DNA from: Euryarchaeota archaeon UBA173
GTDB taxonomy: Archaea > Thermoplasmatota > Poseidoniia > Poseidoniales > Thalassarchaeaceae
Reading direction: 5' to 3'
Assembly: GCA_002498925.1 (NCBI GenBank)
Contig: DAJH01000003.1
Span: 1-15,695 of the forward strand
DNA: 15,695 nucleotides
Positions 13,734-15,695 of the stretch are shown piece by piece (within the stretch, counting starts at the first letter, position 1; every line of letters begins with the position of its first letter). Made by a program: the position numbers and the translations under genes. The notes beneath the pieces are model-generated. The model worked only from the letters and a program-made list of their open reading frames with translations. It did no database searches and was not told where the DNA came from.

Positions 13734-14941
13734 CAGATTCCCCCTCCTATCAGCTCCACTATTTTACGGGCCCCTTCCGACAGTGTGCTTGTTGTGTGGA
13801 CTGCCATCCCACTCTCGTCGAGAACCGCCTTTCCTTCCGCGTGGTTCGTCCCAGAGAATCTCACTACCAATGGGACATTGAGGCCGATTTCCTCGGAGGC
13901 CTCGATAACACTCCTTGCAACCATGTCGCATCTGATTATCCCTCCGAATATGTTGACCAGGATGCCCTTAACGCTCGAGTCTTCCAGTATGATCTCAAAT
14001 GCAGCGGTAATGGACTCCTTGGTGGCCCCGCCACCGATATCTAGGAAGTTTGCAGGCTCGCCCCCGTAAAGCTTGATCACATCCATGGAGGCCATGGCGA
14101 GACCTGCCCCATTCACTAGGCAACCTATGTCTCCGTCGAGTTTGACATATGAGAGGCCAAGCTCATTGGCTCTGATCTCTACTTCTTCTTCCTCAGAGAG
14201 GTCCCGAAGCTCATCCCTCCATGGGTGCCTGAAGTCGGCATTTTCGTCGAAACTGACCTTTGCATCTAGGGCCACCATGCCCCCTTCTTCAGTTCTGACT
14301 AGCGGGTTTATCTCAATCATCGAGCAGTCCCTTTCTATGAATAACTCGTAAAGTGATGCTAACATCCCTGCCATTTCATCCGCCGAAGAACCCGAAAGTC
14401 CCAGTGAGGATGCCAACCCAGATGCATCCTCTTCGCTAATCCCCGTCGCCGGATCAGCCCAAATTTTGTGTATGGCTTCAGGCGTTCTCTCAGCGACCTC
14501 TTCAATGTCCATTCCGCCTTCGGTGGATGCCATGACAAGGACAGATTTTGAATCTCTATCTACAAGGACCGCAAGATAGTACTCATGCTCTATCGAGCAT
14601 CCTGATTCTACGTACATGTTGCTAACTATTTTCCCTTCGGGACCAGTTTGCTTGGTGACGAGGAGGTTTCCAGAGATGCCCGTCGCAAATTTCTCGACAT
14701 CGTCTCTGGAAAACGCGATTTTCACCCCTCCTTGCATAACTTCCTCGCCTGAGGCAGGGTCGAATAGAGTCCCCTTGCCCCTCCCTCCAGCGTGAATTTG
14801 GCTCTTTACGGCCACAACAGAAGAGCCTAGGGAGTCGTAAGCAGAGAGTGCTTCTTCAACGCTGGTGCAGTGAACTCCTTCCTGGACCTTTATGCCGTAC
14901 TCTCGGAACATGGACTTAGCTTGGTACTCGTGGATGTTCAT
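13733..14941 (-). CDS. sucC: Succinyl-CoA ligase, beta subunit
   Basis: A 402-residue SucC, the nucleotide-binding subunit partner of SucD. The N-terminal ATP-grasp domain opens with MNIHEYQAKSMFREYGI and has KSQIHAGGRGKG (46-57), a nucleotide-binding region; EINPL (210-214) supplies a metal ligand; the C-terminal CoA-ligase domain has VNGAGLAMASMD (276-287), FLDIGGGA (299-306), NIFGGIIRCD (330-339) and RFSGTNHAEG (361-370), the subunit-contact signature. ATG 14941 was chosen over 14986 because family members start with MNIHEYQAK. The weak GGTGGGG 8 bases upstream is a possible ribosome site. It is the first gene of the long minus-strand series and divergent from the sugar-nucleotide transferase. 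Confidence 0.97.
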   Translation of the reverse strand: MNIHEYQAKSMFREYGIKVQEGVHCTSVEEALSAYDSLGSSVVAVKSQIHAGGRGKGTLFDPASGEEVMQGGVKIAFSRDDVEKFATGISGNLLVTKQTGPEGKIVSNMYVESGCSIEHEYYLAVLVDRDSKSVLVMASTEGGMDIEEVAERTPEAIHKIWADPATGISEEDASGLASSLGLSGSSADEMAGMLASLYELFIERDCSMIEINPLVRTEEGGMVALDAKVSFDENADFRHPWRDELRDLSEEEEVEIRANELGLSYVKLDGDIGCLVNGAGLAMASMDVIKLYGGEPANFLDIGGGATKESITAAFEIILEDSSVKGILVNIFGGIIRCDMVARSVIEASEEIGLNVPLVVRFSGTNHAEGKAVLDESGMAVHTTSTLSEGARKIVELIGGGI

Positions 14942-15045
14942 GCTAACGCCCCACCCACTCGCAACCCGTCTTTGAAGGATGCGCAAGAACCCCCAGCCTC
15001 ACGGGGACGCGAAGCGCTCAAACCAGTCTGCTGTCACGCCTAGGC
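14942..15045. promoter_or_regulatory. Divergent intergenic region upstream of sucC and the nucleotidyltransferase
   Basis: 104 bases between two divergent starts should carry promoters for both, yet the stretch is GC-rich and shows no TATA box at the usual distance from either ATG. The only AT-leaning patches are TTCAAAG (14971-14977, minus) and CTCAAAC (about 15017-15023, plus). Promoter role inferred from orientation. Confidence 0.3.
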
Positions 15046-15695
15046 ATGGACGTGCTAGTGCTGGCCGGTGGTTTCGGCACTAGGCTACGCCCCTGGACAA
15101 CAGGAAGGGCCAAGCCACTACTTCCCATGCTCGATATGACGCTGTTAGAAAGGGTGGTTGAATGCGTCCCACCTGATTTGATCGATAGGGTAGTAGTAGC
15201 CGCTGGATATGGAATAGACGAGATGAGGGCATTCTCGGCCTCCGGGGAAGTGGATTACGAGGTCATCCTATCCATCGAAGAAGATGCTCTGGGGACAGGG
15301 GGGGCAATTGCCAATGCAAGGCCCCTACTTTCGGGAAGTGGCCCCATCCTGGTGCTAAATGGGGACCTAGTCTCCAGTGTCGATGTGGAATCCCTACTAG
15401 AGCACCACAACAGCAAGTCCGCCTTAGCCACTCTCTCGCTATGGAGCGTCGAAGACCCCAGTAGGTTCGGGGTCTGTGATTTGGGCCGAGATGGGATGAT
15501 AAGGAGGTTCCAAGAAAAGCCCGATCCCGGAACTGAGTTCTCAAACCTCATCAATGCTGGTTGTTCGATAATCAGCAGGGAAGTCCTCGACTCACTACCA
15601 ATCGGCTCCTACAGCATGGAGAGGGAGGTATTCCCCGGTATCGCTGAATCGGGGGGAATGGCCGGACTAGAGTTTTCAGGATACTTCGTGGATGC
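15046..15695 (+). CDS. NDP-sugar pyrophosphorylase (N-terminal part)
   Basis: Partial gene starting at ATG 15046 and open at the right edge, 216 codons plus two bases. It belongs to the nucleotidyltransferase family that joins a sugar-1-phosphate to an NTP. The signature LAGGFGTRLRPWT (6-18) with RAKPLLPM (21-28) binds the nucleotide, and GTGGAI and LNGD then follow (sugar- and metal-binding), with RFGV, FQEKP and NAGCSIISREVLD typical of mannose-1-phosphate guanylyltransferase or glucose-1-phosphate transferases. Many homologues carry a C-terminal left-handed beta-helix that would lie beyond this window. It supplies activated sugar for glycans or surface polymers. There is no ribosome site; the ATG was chosen because family proteins begin a few residues before LAGG. 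The exact sugar cannot be told. Confidence 0.9.
   Translation, partial: MDVLVLAGGFGTRLRPWTTGRAKPLLPMLDMTLLERVVECVPPDLIDRVVVAAGYGIDEMRAFSASGEVDYEVILSIEEDALGTGGAIANARPLLSGSGPILVLNGDLVSSVDVESLLEHHNSKSALATLSLWSVEDPSRFGVCDLGRDGMIRRFQEKPDPGTEFSNLINAGCSIISREVLDSLPIGSYSMEREVFPGIAESGGMAGLEFSGYFVD

Noticed and set aside
13662..14069. Long plus-strand open frame (135 codons) opposite sucC/sucD
   Set aside because: It is antisense to two well-recognised genes, spans their junction, and its translation resembles no protein family; it is a shadow of biased codon use.
1..15695. tRNA, rRNA, CRISPR array, insertion sequence or attachment site
   Set aside because: I saw no cloverleaf-like stretch, regularly spaced repeats, transposase or integrase motifs, or terminal inverted repeats in the window.

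Overview
The window most resembles a compact euryarchaeal genome, probably a marine Poseidoniales (Marine Group II) relative. The organism call is inference from gene content and no marker was searched. The archaeal side is an ABCE1/Rli1 ribosome-recycling ATPase, a DRG-family GTPase with a TGS domain, an archaeal NadM-type nucleotidyltransferase, and one clear TATA box about 26 bases before an ATG (leaderless style). The bacterial-looking side is a GrpE, a squalene-synthase-like enzyme beside a phytoene-synthase-like enzyme, a Rieske oxygenase, and two secreted lipoprotein esterases, one with Cys/Asn-Tyr-Asp repeats. Genes are tightly packed: neighbours overlap by 1 to 17 bases or abut, and no stretch over about 120 bases lacks a gene.

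Layout. 1-228 (+) is the tail of a UMF1/Atg22-like MFS transporter. It converges, with a 14-base overlap, on a minus-strand pair: a divergent TatC (215-997) behind a DRG GTPase (1013-2143). Divergent from these is a plus-strand pair, an unrecognised protein (2235-2945) coupled by an ATGA overlap to a divergent NadM-like nucleotidyltransferase (2942-3562). Its stop abuts the stop of a long minus-strand series running from 14941 down to 3563. In transcription order that series is sucC, sucD, squalene-synthase-like, phytoene-synthase-like, ABCE1, grpE, Rieske oxygenase, then a TATA box and the two secreted esterases (pectinacetylesterase-like, lipase-like). Divergent from sucC, the start of a sugar-nucleotide transferase (15046 on) runs off the right edge.

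How the genes work together. SucCD is a complete succinyl-CoA ligase of the TCA cycle. The two head-to-head prenyl synthases plausibly feed squalene and/or carotenoid synthesis. ABCE1 and GrpE belong to translation recycling and protein folding. The two lipoproteins form a separate cell-surface hydrolase unit with its own promoter. TatC belongs to export of folded proteins.

Most unusual points: the ABCE1 N-terminal iron-sulfur domain keeps only four of the eight canonical cluster cysteines, although both ATPase halves look intact; TatC lacks the conserved Glu and the loop used to recognise twin-arginine signals; and the NadM-like protein has changed both C-terminal nucleotide-binding motifs. 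I did not find a wholly new multi-gene system. The best leads are these altered core proteins, the secreted esterase pair, and the unknown gene coupled to the NadM-like gene.
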